Positions 9,670 through 18,844 of a stretch of DNA of 64,000 nucleotides are shown here, in pieces. The stretch comes from Stutzerimonas kunmingensis (GTDB taxonomy: Bacteria > Pseudomonadota > Gammaproteobacteria > Pseudomonadales > Pseudomonadaceae): assembly GCF_014764705.1 (NCBI RefSeq), contig NZ_JACXXG010000018.1, forward strand, positions 22,037-86,036. Reading direction: 5' to 3'. How positions within the stretch are numbered: position 1 is the first letter of the stretch; each line of letters begins with the position of its first letter. A program made the translations under genes and the position numbers. Under the pieces are notes generated by a model, which saw only the letters and a program-made list of their open reading frames with translations, was not told the origin of the DNA and did not search any database.

Positions 9670-10974
9670 TTGAAACCGGTGAAAGTTGGCATCTGTGGGC
9701 TGGGAACCGTCGGTGGCGGTACCTTCAATGTGCTCAAACGCAACGCCGAGGAGATTGCCCGCCGTGCCGGGCGCGGAATCGAGGTTGCGCAGATTGCCAC
9801 CCGGCACCCGAATCCCAAGTGCGATACCGGTACGACAGCCATCACGGCGGACATCTTCGATGTCGTGAACAACCCCGAAATCGACATCGTTGTCGAGCTG
9901 ATCGGCGGCTATACCCTGGCCAAGGAGCTCGTCCTCAAGGCCATCGAGAATGGCAAGCATGTGGTCACCGCCAACAAGGCGCTGATCGCCGTGCATGGCA
10001 ACGAAATCTTCGCCAAGGCGTGCGAGAAGGGCGTAATCGTCGCCTTCGAAGCCTCGGTCGCGGGTGGTATTCCGGTCATCAAGGCGATTCGTGAAGGGTT
10101 GGCCGGTAACCGCATCAACTGGCTGGCGGGAATCATCAACGGCACCGGCAACTTCATCCTCACCGAGATGCGTGAAAAGGGGCGCACCTTCGAGGACGTT
10201 CTCAAGGAAGCCCAGGAGCTCGGCTACGCCGAGGCCGACCCGACCTTCGACGTCGAGGGCATTGATGCCGCGCACAAGCTTACGATCCTGGCGTCCATCG
10301 CTTTCGGGATCCCGCTGCAGTTCGACAAGGCTTACACCGAGGGCATCGCGCGCCTGACCACGGCTGATGTGAATTACGCCGAAGCGCTGGGCTATCGCAT
10401 CAAGCACCTGGGCGTCGCCCGCCGCACCGATGCTGGCATCGAACTGCGCGTTCATCCGACACTGATTCCGGCCGACCGCCTGATCGCCAACGTCAATGGC
10501 GTGATGAATGCGGTCATGGTCAATGGCGACGCCGTCGGCAGCACGCTCTACTACGGCGCCGGTGCAGGCATGGAGCCGACCGCTTCGGCAGTCGTGGCCG
10601 ACCTCGTGGATGTGACCCGGGCCCTGACCACCGATCCGAACAATCGCGTGCCGCATCTGGCGTTCCAGCCCGACTCGCTGTCCGATCATCCAATTCTGCC
10701 GATCAGTGCCTGCGAGAGCGCCTACTACCTGCGCATCCAGGCCAAGGACCATCCGGGCGTGCTGGCTCAGGTGGCAACCATTCTCTCCGAGCGTGGCATC
10801 AACATCGAGTCGATCATGCAGAAGGAGGCCGAAGTCCAGGACGGTCTGGTTCCTGTGATTCTGGTGACCCATCGAGTGGTCGAGCAGCGTATCGACGATG
10901 CTATCGCTGCGTTGGAAGCCCTCGATGATGTGGCGGACAAGGTCGTGCGCATTCGCGTCGAACAGCTCAACTAA
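9670..10974 (+). CDS. hom: Homoserine dehydrogenase
   Basis: Reduces aspartate semialdehyde to homoserine with NAD(P)H, feeding threonine and methionine synthesis. The 434-residue product has the Rossmann motif GICGLGTVGGGTF at the N-terminus, the catalytic domain with GYAEADPTFDVEGIDAAHK, and a C-terminal ACT domain (from about residue 352, HPGVLAQVATILSERGINIESI) for allosteric control. The start is inferred to be TTG at 9670 (LKPVKVGICG), giving the usual 434 residues; the longer in-frame reading from 9622 is not conserved and the TTG is rare in this window. It forms an operon with thrC, 84 bases downstream. Confidence 0.95.
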   Translation: MKPVKVGICGLGTVGGGTFNVLKRNAEEIARRAGRGIEVAQIATRHPNPKCDTGTTAITADIFDVVNNPEIDIVVELIGGYTLAKELVLKAIENGKHVVTANKALIAVHGNEIFAKACEKGVIVAFEASVAGGIPVIKAIREGLAGNRINWLAGIINGTGNFILTEMREKGRTFEDVLKEAQELGYAEADPTFDVEGIDAAHKLTILASIAFGIPLQFDKAYTEGIARLTTADVNYAEALGYRIKHLGVARRTDAGIELRVHPTLIPADRLIANVNGVMNAVMVNGDAVGSTLYYGAGAGMEPTASAVVADLVDVTRALTTDPNNRVPHLAFQPDSLSDHPILPISACESAYYLRIQAKDHPGVLAQVATILSERGINIESIMQKEAEVQDGLVPVILVTHRVVEQRIDDAIAALEALDDVADKVVRIRVEQLN

Positions 10975-11058
10975 CCAAGCCGCAGGCCGCAGCTGCAGGC
11001 ACGGAACAGCCTGATACCTGCAGCGCCAGCCTGCCGCTCGAACCGAAGGTTTGAACAA

Positions 11059-12468
11059 ATGCGCTACATCAGCACTCGCGGCCAGGCGCCGGCCCTGAAC
11101 TTCGAAGACGTCCTGCTGGCCGGCCTGGCCAGCGATGGCGGCCTGTACGTGCCGGAGAACCTGCCGCGGTTCACCGTGGAAGAAATTGCCTCTTGGGCCG
11201 GCCTGCCGTATCACGAGCTGGCCTTTCGGGTCATGCGCCCGTTCGTTGCCGGCAGCATTCCGGACGCCGACTTCAAGCGAATCCTCGAAGAAACCTATGG
11301 CGTCTTCGCCCATAGCGCCATCGCCCCGCTGCGTCAGCTGAACGGCAACGAGTGGGTGCTGGAGCTGTTTCACGGCCCAACCCTGGCGTTCAAGGATTTC
11401 GCCTTGCAGCTGCTCGGTCGTCTGCTCGATCACGTGCTGGCCAAGCGTGGCGAGCGCGTGGTGATCATGGGCGCCACCTCCGGTGATACCGGTTCGGCGG
11501 CCATCGAAGGCTGCAAGGCCTGCGACAACGTCGACATCTTCATCATGCACCCGCACAACCGCGTATCCGAGGTGCAGCGCCGGCAGATGACCACCATCCT
11601 CGGCGACAACATTCACAACATCGCCATCGAAGGCAACTTCGACGACTGCCAGGAGATGGTCAAGGCCAGCTTTGCCGACCAGGGTTTCCTCAAGGGCACC
11701 CGTCTGGTGGCAGTCAACTCGATCAACTGGGCGCGGATCATGGCCCAGATCGTCTACTACTTCCACGCTGCACTGCAGCTCGGCGGTCCGGCGCGCTCCG
11801 TGGCGTTCTCGGTGCCGACCGGCAATTTCGGCGACATCTTTGCCGGCTATCTGGCGCGTAACATGGGCCTGCCGATCAACCAGCTGATCGTTGCTACCAA
11901 CCGCAACGACATCCTGCATCGCTTCATGTCCGGCAACCGCTACGACAAGGACACGCTGCACGCGTCGCTGTCGCCGTCGATGGACATCATGGTGTCGTCG
12001 AACTTCGAGCGTCTGCTGTTCGACCTGCATGGTCGCAATGGCAAGGCCGTGGCCGAATTGCTGGATGGTTTCCGTGCCAGCGGCAAGCTGTCGGTGGAAG
12101 AGGAACGCTGGGCCGAAGCGCGCAAGCTGTTCGATTCGCTGGCCGTGGATGACGAGCAGACCTGCGCCACCATCGCTCAGGTCTTCAAGGAAACCGGCGA
12201 GGTGCTCGATCCGCATACGGCTATCGGCGTGCATGCCGCACGCGAATGCCGTCGCAGCCTGAGCATCCCGATGGTGACACTGGGCACCGCGCACCCGGTG
12301 AAATTCCCGGATGCGGTGGAGAAGGCGGGTATTGGCCAGGCACTTGCCCTGCCGGCGCACCTGGCTGATCTGTTCGAACGCAGCGAGCGTTGCACGGTGC
12401 TGCCGAACGACCTGAAGGCCGTTCAGGCCTTCGTTGGCCAGCACGGCAACCGGGGCAAGCAGCTGTAA
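11059..12468 (+). CDS. thrC: Threonine synthase
   Basis: Converts O-phosphohomoserine to threonine with pyridoxal phosphate. The 469-residue product begins MRYISTRGQAPALNFEDVLLAGLASDGGLYVPE in two conserved parts and shows the PLP-lysine motif GPTLAFKDFALQ near residue 110 and GATSGDTGSAA for phosphate binding. This is the long class of threonine synthase found in pseudomonads. It lies directly after hom, so homoserine formation and the final threonine step are co-expressed; thrB is not in this window. A strong terminator follows. Confidence 0.96.
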   Translation: MRYISTRGQAPALNFEDVLLAGLASDGGLYVPENLPRFTVEEIASWAGLPYHELAFRVMRPFVAGSIPDADFKRILEETYGVFAHSAIAPLRQLNGNEWVLELFHGPTLAFKDFALQLLGRLLDHVLAKRGERVVIMGATSGDTGSAAIEGCKACDNVDIFIMHPHNRVSEVQRRQMTTILGDNIHNIAIEGNFDDCQEMVKASFADQGFLKGTRLVAVNSINWARIMAQIVYYFHAALQLGGPARSVAFSVPTGNFGDIFAGYLARNMGLPINQLIVATNRNDILHRFMSGNRYDKDTLHASLSPSMDIMVSSNFERLLFDLHGRNGKAVAELLDGFRASGKLSVEEERWAEARKLFDSLAVDDEQTCATIAQVFKETGEVLDPHTAIGVHAARECRRSLSIPMVTLGTAHPVKFPDAVEKAGIGQALALPAHLADLFERSERCTVLPNDLKAVQAFVGQHGNRGKQL

Positions 12469-12483
12469 ACGCTGCGGTAATAC

Positions 12484-12516
12484 AAAAAAGGCCAGTCGCA
12501 TGACTGGCCTTTTTTC
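12484..12516. terminator. Bidirectional intrinsic terminator between thrC and rnt
   Basis: Perfect stem AAGGCCAGTC / GACTGGCCTT with flanking A and T runs on both sides. It can end thrC on the plus strand and the rnt transcript on the minus strand. Confidence 0.92.
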
Positions 12517-12587
12517 GTTTACAGCCTCGATCTCGACTGCTGGCATTGCAAAGCGGGCCTTCGCCCCGATGCGCCGTATCCCGGACG

Positions 12588-13262
12588 TTACTCGTCGAAC
12601 TCTTCCCAGCCGCCCATTTCCCGCCAACGATTGACGATGCCGCAGAACAGCTCGGCAGTCTTCTCGGTGTCGTACCGGGCCGAGTGCGCCTCGCGGCCGT
12701 CGAAGTCGATCCCGGCGGCCTGGCAGGCCTTGGCCAGCACGGTCTGACCGTAGGCAAGGCCAGCGAGGGTGGCGGTGTCGAAGCTGGAGAAGGGGTGGAA
12801 CGGGTTGCCCTTGATCTCGCAACGAGCGATCGCTGCGTTGAGAAATCCCAGGTCGAAGCTGCTGTTATGACCGACCAGAATCGCGCGCTTGCAGCCGGCG
12901 GATTTCACCGCCTTGCGCACGCTGCGAAAGATATCGGTCAGGGCCTGCGATTCGGGCACGGCCATGCGCAGCGGATGGTCGAGCTTGATGCCGGTGAACT
13001 CCAGCGCGGCTGCCTCGATGTTGGCGCCAGCGAAAGGCTCCACGCGGTAGAACAAGGTGTCCTGCGGGTACAGCAGGCCTTGCTCGTCCATGCCGATGGT
13101 CACGGCCGCAATTTCCAGCAGCGCATCCGTTGCGCTGTTGAAGCCGCCGCACTCGACATCGATCACCACTGGCAGGAAACCACGGAAACGCCGCGCCATC
13201 GGCGAGCGGGGTTTGCCCGGCAGGTGCTCTTCGAGCTCGTCTTCGAAGTGTTCTTCGCTCAT
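12588..13262 (-). CDS. rnt: Ribonuclease T
   Basis: RNase T is a dimeric DEDDh 3'-5' exonuclease that trims tRNA CCA ends and stable RNA precursors. The 224-residue product carries Exo[13 protein letters not shown] (residues 31-42), Exo[16 protein letters not shown] with the second Asp, and Exo[19 protein letters not shown] with His and Asp. ExoI reads D-V-E-C, where a Thr is normal in the fourth position; the acidic residues are intact. It overlaps the 3' end of pyrC by four bases (ATGA), so the two are translationally coupled, an arrangement usual in pseudomonads. Confidence 0.95.
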   Translation of the reverse strand: MSEEHFEDELEEHLPGKPRSPMARRFRGFLPVVIDVECGGFNSATDALLEIAAVTIGMDEQGLLYPQDTLFYRVEPFAGANIEAAALEFTGIKLDHPLRMAVPESQALTDIFRSVRKAVKSAGCKRAILVGHNSSFDLGFLNAAIARCEIKGNPFHPFSSFDTATLAGLAYGQTVLAKACQAAGIDFDGREAHSARYDTEKTAELFCGIVNRWREMGGWEEFDE

Positions 13263-14302
13263 GCGTTCGTCTCCAGACGCCAGTGCAGTCGTTCCCCGGC
13301 ACGCAGCGGCACGACGACCTGCTCACCGAATGGCAGATTGGCCGGCACGTTCCACTCCTCGCGCACCAGGGTGATCTGCGTGGTGTTGCGCGGCAGACCG
13401 TAGAAATCCGGACCGAAGTGACTGGCAAAGGGTTCCAGTTTGTCCAGCGCCTGCCGCTGCTCGAAGGCTTCGGCGTACAGCTCGATGGCCGCATGCGCGG
13501 TATAGCACCCAGCACAACCGCAGGCAGCTTCCTTGCCGTGCTGTGCGTGGGGGGCCGAGTCGGTGCCGAGGAAGAACTTCGGGTTGCCGCTGGTGGCGGC
13601 ACCCAGCAGGGCTTCCTGGTGAACGTTGCGCTTGAGCACCGGCAGGCAGAAAAGGTGCGGACGAATGCCGCCGACCAGCATGTGGTTGCGGTTGTACAGC
13701 AGGTGGTGCGCGGTGATGGTGGCGCCGACGTTGGTGCCTGCCGCCTGGACGAACTGCACGGCGTCACGGGTGGTGATGTGCTCGAACACCACTTTCAGGG
13801 TTGGGAAGCGCGCGGTGACGCGACTCAACTGCTCGTCGATGAAGTGCTTCTCGCGATCGAAGATATCGATCTCGCTGCGCGTGACCTCGCCGTGGACCAG
13901 CAAAGGCAGGCCGACCTCGGCCATGGTTTCCAGCACACCGAAGATGTTGTCGATCGCGGTCACGCCGGAAGCGGAGTTGGTGGTCGCGCCTGCCGGATAT
14001 AGCTTGGCGGCATGCACGAAGCCGCTGGCCTTGGCCTGGCGGATATCGTCAGAACTGGTGCTGTCGGTGAGATAGAGCACCATCAATGGCGTGAAATCAC
14101 TGCCGGCCGGCCGAGCCGCCAGGATGCGCTGGCGATAGGCTTCGGCCTCGTCGGCATTGCGTACCGGTGGCACCAGGTTCGGCATGATGATGGCGCGGGC
14201 GAACTGGCGAGCAGCATCCGCGACGGTGTGAGGCAGGGCGGCGCCGTCGCGCAGGTGGATGTGCCAGTCGTCGGGGCGCAACAGGGTGAGTCGGTCGGAC
14301 AT
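13259..14302 (-). CDS. pyrC: Dihydroorotase (class II, PyrC)
   Basis: Catalyses the reversible closure of carbamoyl aspartate to dihydroorotate in pyrimidine synthesis. The 347-residue protein has the metal-binding HxH in WHIHLRDGA (residues 13-21), the carboxylated Lys in [14 protein letters not shown], His residues in LLVHGEVT and FEHITTRDA, and the catalytic Asp in LGTDSAPH. Length and motifs fit the E. coli PyrC type. First gene of a pyrC-rnt unit, divergent from motY with a 164-base gap. Confidence 0.96.
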   Translation of the reverse strand: MSDRLTLLRPDDWHIHLRDGAALPHTVADAARQFARAIIMPNLVPPVRNADEAEAYRQRILAARPAGSDFTPLMVLYLTDSTSSDDIRQAKASGFVHAAKLYPAGATTNSASGVTAIDNIFGVLETMAEVGLPLLVHGEVTRSEIDIFDREKHFIDEQLSRVTARFPTLKVVFEHITTRDAVQFVQAAGTNVGATITAHHLLYNRNHMLVGGIRPHLFCLPVLKRNVHQEALLGAATSGNPKFFLGTDSAPHAQHGKEAACGCAGCYTAHAAIELYAEAFEQRQALDKLEPFASHFGPDFYGLPRNTTQITLVREEWNVPANLPFGEQVVVPLRAGERLHWRLETNA

Positions 14303-14406
14303 GCAGGGGTTTCCAGGCGGGTGAAACGTGCGCGAATGCTACCGGAAAAGCCCGGAGACGGCATCTTGCCTTCGTCTGCCAGGCTTGGGCACTGACCGTG
14401 ACACGC

Positions 14407-14433
14407 TCAAGTTTGCCGGTCGGGCACCGATAC
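14407..14433 (+). promoter_or_regulatory. FliA (sigma-28) type promoter of motY
   Basis: TCAAGTTT at 14407-14414, an 11-base spacer, and ACCGATAC at 14426-14433. This matches the flagellar sigma consensus TAAAGTTT-N11-GCCGATAA at 13 of 16 positions and lies 33 bases before the motY start. Confidence 0.75.
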
Positions 14434-14466
14434 CTAGAAGGAATACGCATCCTCTCGGAGTTCATC

Positions 14467-15357
14467 GTGCGCCTGCGCCCCCTCGTACTGTTGTGCCTGC
14501 TCGCTTCACCGGCCAACGCCCTGACATTCCAGACGCGGCTGGAACGGGTGCAATGGCAGGTGGAGGGCGATCAGTTCGAGTGCCGACTGACCCAGCCCAT
14601 CGCCGGTTTCGGCAGCGGCGAGTTCGTCAGGCGTGCCGGCGAACAGGCGGTCTTTCGTCTGCACTCGCCGGAGCGCTGGCTTCGCGCCGGCTCGGCGACA
14701 CTGCTCGCCGCAGCGGCGCCTTGGCAACCGTCGCGCAGTGATATCAATCTCGGCGTGGTCACCGTGAGTGGTGGCGATATTCCGTTCAACAGCACCCAGC
14801 TACAGGCCGGGCGCCTGCTCAGCGGCCTGCTCGAAGGGCGTAGCCCGGTGGTTCGGCATCGCACCATGCACGGCGGCGATACCCTGGAGATTCGCCTGTT
14901 GCCGGCGCGCTTCGGCAAGGCTTATGAGGACTACCGCGCCTGTACGGCCAAGCTGCTGCCAGTCAATTTCGATCAGGTGCGCCAGTCGCAGATCGGTTTC
15001 CCGAGCAGCGATGTGGTGCTGGACGCTCAGGGGCGCGCCAGGCTCGATGTCGTTCTGCAGTACATGCGCGCCGATCCCAGTGTGAATCGCATCGAACTGG
15101 ATGGCCACTCGGACAACAGCGGCAATCGCCTGCTCAATCGGGATCTGTCGCGCCGTCGCGCACTGGCGGTTCAGGAGTACCTGGTCGCCAGCGGCATAGC
15201 GCTGGAGCAGATCACCCTGCGCTTCCATGGCGAGCGCTATCCGCTGGTGGCCAACAGCAGCGAGGCCAATCGCGCGAAGAATCGGCGTGTCACCTTGCGC
15301 CTGGCGCGAGAAGCGGCGCCTCCTGCGCCCTCGGCTCCCGCCACCCCGTCGTCTTGA
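14467..15357 (+). CDS. motY: Flagellar motor T-ring protein MotY (OmpA-family)
   Basis: MotY forms part of the periplasmic T ring that holds stators around the flagellar motor. The 296-residue precursor has a signal peptide (LVLLCLLASPANA, cleaved about residue 18), an N-terminal MotY-specific domain of about 130 residues and a C-terminal OmpA-like peptidoglycan-binding domain with DGHSDNSGNRLLNRDLSRRR and NRAKNRRVTLRL. The start is taken as GTG at 14467 because it directly precedes the signal peptide and has GGAG six bases upstream; an earlier in-frame ATG at 14398 would lie upstream of the FliA-type promoter. The location pyrC-motY-argG is the P. aeruginosa order. Confidence 0.88.
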   Translation: MRLRPLVLLCLLASPANALTFQTRLERVQWQVEGDQFECRLTQPIAGFGSGEFVRRAGEQAVFRLHSPERWLRAGSATLLAAAAPWQPSRSDINLGVVTVSGGDIPFNSTQLQAGRLLSGLLEGRSPVVRHRTMHGGDTLEIRLLPARFGKAYEDYRACTAKLLPVNFDQVRQSQIGFPSSDVVLDAQGRARLDVVLQYMRADPSVNRIELDGHSDNSGNRLLNRDLSRRRALAVQEYLVASGIALEQITLRFHGERYPLVANSSEANRAKNRRVTLRLAREAAPPAPSAPATPSS

Positions 15358-15379
15358 TTGCCGCCGCAGCGGCGCGCCC

Positions 15380-15409
15380 CTGTAAAAGCCAGCCCATGAC
15401 CGGTAGAAT
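15380..15409 (+). promoter_or_regulatory. Candidate sigma-70 promoter of argG
   Basis: CTGTAA at 15380-15385 and TAGAAT at 15404-15409, spaced by 18 bases, end 35 bases before the argG ATG. Confidence 0.45.
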
Positions 15410-15444
15410 CGCAGGCTTTCCGTACAACCCGTGGAGCTGATGGC

Positions 15445-16662
15445 ATGGCGGACGTTAAGAAGGTAGTTCTGGCCTATTCCGGTGGCCTGGACACCTCGGT
15501 GATTCTGAAGTGGCTGCAAGACACCTATAACTGTGAAGTGGTGACCTTCACCGCCGACCTCGGCCAGGGCGAAGAAGTCGAGCCAGCGCGCACCAAGGCG
15601 CAGGCTCTGGGCGTCAAGGAAATCTACATCGACGACCTGCGCGAAGAGTTCGTGCGCGACTTCGTCTTCCCCATGTTCCGTGCCAATACCGTTTACGAAG
15701 GCGAGTACCTGCTGGGTACCTCCATCGCCCGTCCGCTGATCGCCAAGCGCCTGATCGAGATCGCCAACGAGACTGGTGCCGATGCCATCTCCCACGGTGC
15801 CACCGGCAAGGGTAACGACCAGGTGCGCTTCGAGCTGGGCGCCTATGCGCTGAAGCCGGGCGTCAAGGTGATCGCTCCCTGGCGCGAGTGGGATCTGCTG
15901 TCGCGCGAGAAGCTGATGGACTACGCCGAGAAGCATGCCATCCCGATCGAGCGCCACGGCAAGAAGAAGTCGCCTTACTCCATGGATGCCAACCTGCTGC
16001 ACATCTCCTACGAGGGCGGTGTGCTGGAAGACACCTGGACCGAGCACGAAGAAGACATGTGGCGCTGGACCAAGTCGCCGGAAGCGGCGCCGGACACCCC
16101 CACCTACATCGAACTGACCTACCGCAAGGGCGACATCGTCGCCATCGATGGCAAGGACATGACTCCAGCTCAGGTCCTGGCCGAGCTGAACCGCATCGGC
16201 GGCGAAAACGGCATCGGCCGCCTCGACATCGTCGAGAACCGCTATGTCGGCATGAAGTCCCGCGGCTGCTATGAGACGCCCGGCGGCACCATCATGCTCA
16301 AGGCCCACCGCGCCATCGAGTCGATCACCCTCGACCGCGAGGTCGCGCACCTGAAAGACGAGCTGATGCCCAAGTACGCCAGCCTGATCTACAACGGCTA
16401 CTGGTGGAGTCCCGAGCGCAGCATGCTGCAGCAGATGATCGACGCTTCCCAGGTCAACGTGAACGGCGTCGTGCGCCTGAAGCTGTACAAGGGCAACGTC
16501 ATCGTCGTCGGCCGCAAGTCCGACGATTCGCTGTTCGACGCCAACATTGCGACCTTCGAAGAGGATGGCGGCGCCTACAACCAGGCGGACGCCGGCGGCT
16601 TCATCAAGCTCAACGCCCTGCGCATGCGCATCGCTGCCGGCAAGGGCCGCACCCAGTTCTGA
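15445..16662 (+). CDS. argG: Argininosuccinate synthase
   Basis: Joins citrulline and aspartate using ATP to give argininosuccinate in arginine synthesis. The 405-residue product shows the PP-loop [16 protein letters not shown] at residues 8-23 and the conserved [15 protein letters not shown] near 115. Length matches the short bacterial class. A GC-rich hairpin (16688-16708) separates it from gloA, so they may be partly uncoupled. Confidence 0.97.
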   Translation: MADVKKVVLAYSGGLDTSVILKWLQDTYNCEVVTFTADLGQGEEVEPARTKAQALGVKEIYIDDLREEFVRDFVFPMFRANTVYEGEYLLGTSIARPLIAKRLIEIANETGADAISHGATGKGNDQVRFELGAYALKPGVKVIAPWREWDLLSREKLMDYAEKHAIPIERHGKKKSPYSMDANLLHISYEGGVLEDTWTEHEEDMWRWTKSPEAAPDTPTYIELTYRKGDIVAIDGKDMTPAQVLAELNRIGGENGIGRLDIVENRYVGMKSRGCYETPGGTIMLKAHRAIESITLDREVAHLKDELMPKYASLIYNGYWWSPERSMLQQMIDASQVNVNGVVRLKLYKGNVIVVGRKSDDSLFDANIATFEEDGGAYNQADAGGFIKLNALRMRIAAGKGRTQF

Positions 16663-16687
16663 TAAGCTGGCGCGCCTGAGCAAACCG

Positions 16688-16712
16688 ACCCCGGCCATGT
16701 GCCGGGGTTGTA
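16688..16712 (+). terminator. Hairpin between argG and gloA, weak terminator
   Basis: Eight-pair stem ACCCCGGC / GCCGGGGT with a 5-base loop 25 bases after argG; the T content after it is low. Confidence 0.45.
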
Positions 16713-16757
16713 CTTTCTGCACTGCCACAAGCGCTGCCGAACGAGGAGACCTGAATC

Positions 16758-17150
16758 ATGAGACTGCTGCATACCATGCTGCGTGTCGGCGATATGGAAA
16801 AGTCCATCGCCTTCTATACCGAAGTGCTGGGCATGACCCTGCTGCGCCGCAAAGACTATCCGGACGGCAAATTCACGCTCGCCTTCGTCGGTTACGGCGA
16901 CGAGGCGCACAACAGCGTCATCGAGCTGACCCACAACTGGGGTGTCGAGACCTACGAGCTGGGTAATGGCTACGGCCACATCGCCCTGGAAGTGGAAGAT
17001 GTCTACAAGGCCTGCGAGGACATCCGTGCCCGTGGCGGCAAGATCACCCGGGAGCCGGGGCCGATGATGCACGGTTCGAGCATTCTGGCCTTCGTTGAAG
17101 ACCCGGATGGCTACAAGATCGAACTCTTGTCGCCGAAGCGCGCTGACTGA
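16758..17150 (+). CDS. gloA: Lactoylglutathione lyase (glyoxalase I)
   Basis: Converts the methylglyoxal-glutathione hemithioacetal to S-lactoylglutathione. The 130-residue protein has two vicinal-oxygen-chelate half modules; metal ligands expected for the Ni-type enzyme are seen as His in [11 protein letters not shown], Glu in VIELTHNWG, His in [11 protein letters not shown] and Glu in GYKIELLSP. It lacks the insertions of the Zn-type enzymes, so nickel dependence is likely (inference). A GAGGAG ribosome binding site precedes the ATG. Ends at a strong bidirectional terminator. Confidence 0.95.
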   Translation: MRLLHTMLRVGDMEKSIAFYTEVLGMTLLRRKDYPDGKFTLAFVGYGDEAHNSVIELTHNWGVETYELGNGYGHIALEVEDVYKACEDIRARGGKITREPGPMMHGSSILAFVEDPDGYKIELLSPKRAD

Positions 17151-17162
17151 TCGGTAGATATG

Positions 17163-17194
17163 AAAAAGCCCCTTTCGGGGCTTTTTCTTTTTTT
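17163..17194. terminator. Bidirectional intrinsic terminator between gloA and the 59-codon gene
   Basis: Stem AAAAAGCCCC / GGGGCTTTTT with a TTTC loop, followed by further T; the A run on the other side serves the convergent gene. Confidence 0.9.
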
Positions 17195-17373
17195 TATAGA
17201 TCGAAGTCGAAGTCGTTCAACTGTTTCTGCAGGCGGCGTTCCTCCAGCAGGTTGTCGATGATTCGGCGCTTGGTCAGATTGGTCTTGGCGACCTCGACGG
17301 GAGCTTCGCTGCTCTCATCGTCATCTTCGGCGATGAAATCGTCTTCGATCTGAATGTCTTCTTTCTCGGCCAC
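17194..17373 (-). CDS. Small charged protein (PA3496-like)
   Basis: This 59-residue frame starts at GTG 17373 and ends TAA at 17194. The first half is acidic (EDDFIAEDDDESSEAP near residues 10-25) and the second half is a predicted basic/amphipathic helix (TKRRIIDNLLEERRLQKQL, 34-52), ending DFDFDL. No signal peptide or membrane span is visible. By position beside nth and by the LLEERR-type helix it resembles the small protein PA3496 of P. aeruginosa, a family annotated as putative envelope integrity proteins; the function is not established to my knowledge. Upstream the sequence GGAGTGAACAA gives a plausible ribosome binding site. Confidence 0.72.
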   Translation of the reverse strand: MAEKEDIQIEDDFIAEDDDESSEAPVEVAKTNLTKRRIIDNLLEERRLQKQLNDFDFDL

Positions 17374-17481
17374 TTGTTCACTCCAAGGCTACGGGGCGCT
17401 CTTGGCGCACCTTATAGCCGCAAATCGGGAGCCGGTAAAAAAGTTTTTTTCAATCGCGATGCAAGCTTTTCGCTAGCGCAC

Positions 17482-18120
17482 TCAATCGTCCGAAGTCTTG
17501 TGCCTGTATTCGCAGAGATCCTCGATCCGACAGCTGCCGCATAATGGTTTGCGCGCCTTGCAGACATAGCGGCCGTGCAGGATCAGCCAGTGGTGTGCAT
17601 CGAGCAGATAATCCTTCGGTACGAAACGAATCAGCTTGCGTTCGACCTCCAGAACGTTGTTGCCTGGGGCGATGCCGGTGCGGTTGCTGACCCGGAAGAT
17701 GTGCGTGTCCACCGCCATGGTGAATTGGCGGAATGCCGTGTTCAGTACCACGTTGGCGGTCTTGCGGCCCACCCCGGGGAGGGCTTCCAGATCCTCGCGA
17801 TTGTCCGGCACCTGGCCGCCATGCTTCTCGATCAGGATGCGACAGGTCTCGATGACGTTCTTCGCCTTGCTCGGATACAACCCGATGGTGCGGATGTACT
17901 CGCACAGGCCGTCGTAGCCGAGGGCGTAAATCGCCTCCGGGGTGTTGGCCACGGGGTAGAGCCTGGCAGTGGCCTTGTTCACGCCGACATCGGTGGCCTG
18001 GGCCGAGAGGATCACGGCGATCAGCAGCTCGAAGGGCGTGCTGTAGGCCAGCTCGGTCTTCGGCTCGGGGTTGTCTTCATGCAAGCGCCGGAAGATCTCC
18101 CGACGTTTTTCGGCATTCAT
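17482..18120 (-). CDS. nth: Endonuclease III (DNA glycosylase/AP lyase)
   Basis: Removes oxidised pyrimidines and cleaves the abasic site. The 212-residue protein has the helix-hairpin-helix LEALPGVGRKTANVVLNTAF (residues 108-127) with the catalytic Lys, the catalytic Asp in VDTHIFRVSNR, and a C-terminal 4Fe-4S cluster Cys set in VCKARKPLCGSCRIEDLC with spacing C-x6-C-x2-C-x5-C. It is ten bases downstream of rsxE on the same strand, the same linkage of nth to the rsx operon seen in E. coli. Confidence 0.97.
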   Translation of the reverse strand: MNAEKRREIFRRLHEDNPEPKTELAYSTPFELLIAVILSAQATDVGVNKATARLYPVANTPEAIYALGYDGLCEYIRTIGLYPSKAKNVIETCRILIEKHGGQVPDNREDLEALPGVGRKTANVVLNTAFRQFTMAVDTHIFRVSNRTGIAPGNNVLEVERKLIRFVPKDYLLDAHHWLILHGRYVCKARKPLCGSCRIEDLCEYRHKTSDD

Positions 18121-18130
18121 CGGAACGGGC

Positions 18131-18844
18131 TCACTCGATCACACCGGTTACGCGTACGCGGCGGCTGGTGGCCGGCGCAGCGGGCTGGGTGGCGCGGGCA
18201 CGTTCGGCAAGCTGCTGGTCGATCCGGTTCTTCAGCGCAATCAGCAGGCCGAGCACGATGAAGGCGCCAGGCGGCAGAATCGCCAACAGGAAGCCCTTGT
18301 AGTCGCTGAACAGAGTGATCTGCCAGTCAGCGGCGATCGGGCCGAACAGCAGGTGCATGTTGGCGAACAGCGCACCGGTGCCGAACAGTTCGCGCAGGCC
18401 GCCGAGCACCACCAGAACCAGACAGAAGCCGATGCCCATGACCAGACCGTCGAAGCCTGCGATCAGTGGATTGTGTTTGGCGGCGAACCCGTCGGCGCGT
18501 CCAAGGATGACGCAGTTGGTGGTGATCAGCGGGATGAAGATGCCGAGGATCTGGTACAGCTCGTAGGTGAAGGCCTGCATCAGTAGCTCAATGCAGGTGG
18601 TCAGCGCGGCGATGATCATCACGAATGCCGGCAGACGCACCGCGGTGTTGACCACGCCGCGCACCAGCGATACGCCGATGTTCGAACAGGTCAGCACCAG
18701 CATCGTCGCCAGGCCGAGTCCGAGTGCGTTGACCGCCGAGTTGCTGACGCCGAGCAGCGGGCAGAGCCCGAGCAGCTGGACCAGCGCCGGGTTGTTCTTC
18801 CACAGTCCGTTGACGGTCAGTTCGCGATAGCTGGGTGCGCTCAT
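18131..18844 (-). CDS. rsxE: Electron transport complex subunit RsxE (RnfE)
   Basis: Integral membrane subunit of the Rsx/Rnf complex, 237 residues with about six spans. Typical motifs are [20 protein letters not shown] near residue 18 and [15 protein letters not shown] around 105, paralogous to RsxA. The C-terminal tail after the last span is basic and Ala-rich. Its ATG overlaps the rsxG stop by four bases (ATGA). Last rsx gene; nth follows. Confidence 0.95.
   Translation of the reverse strand: MSAPSYRELTVNGLWKNNPALVQLLGLCPLLGVSNSAVNALGLGLATMLVLTCSNIGVSLVRGVVNTAVRLPAFVMIIAALTTCIELLMQAFTYELYQILGIFIPLITTNCVILGRADGFAAKHNPLIAGFDGLVMGIGFCLVLVVLGGLRELFGTGALFANMHLLFGPIAADWQITLFSDYKGFLLAILPPGAFIVLGLLIALKNRIDQQLAERARATQPAAPATSRRVRVTGVIE

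Noticed and set aside
10975..11058. CAG/CTGCAGG-like repeats in the hom-thrC gap
   Set aside because: Short degenerate GCAG motifs that can form weak hairpins, but no clear repeat unit or T run.
9298..12822. An open frame of 1174 codons on the minus strand
   Set aside because: It lies antisense to hom and thrC, both complete and conserved. Long antisense frames are expected in GC-rich DNA with this codon bias, and its translation is low-complexity His/Arg/Gln-rich with no domain.
14800..16728. An open frame of 642 codons on the minus strand
   Set aside because: Antisense to motY and argG; no recognisable motif and composition typical of a shadow frame.
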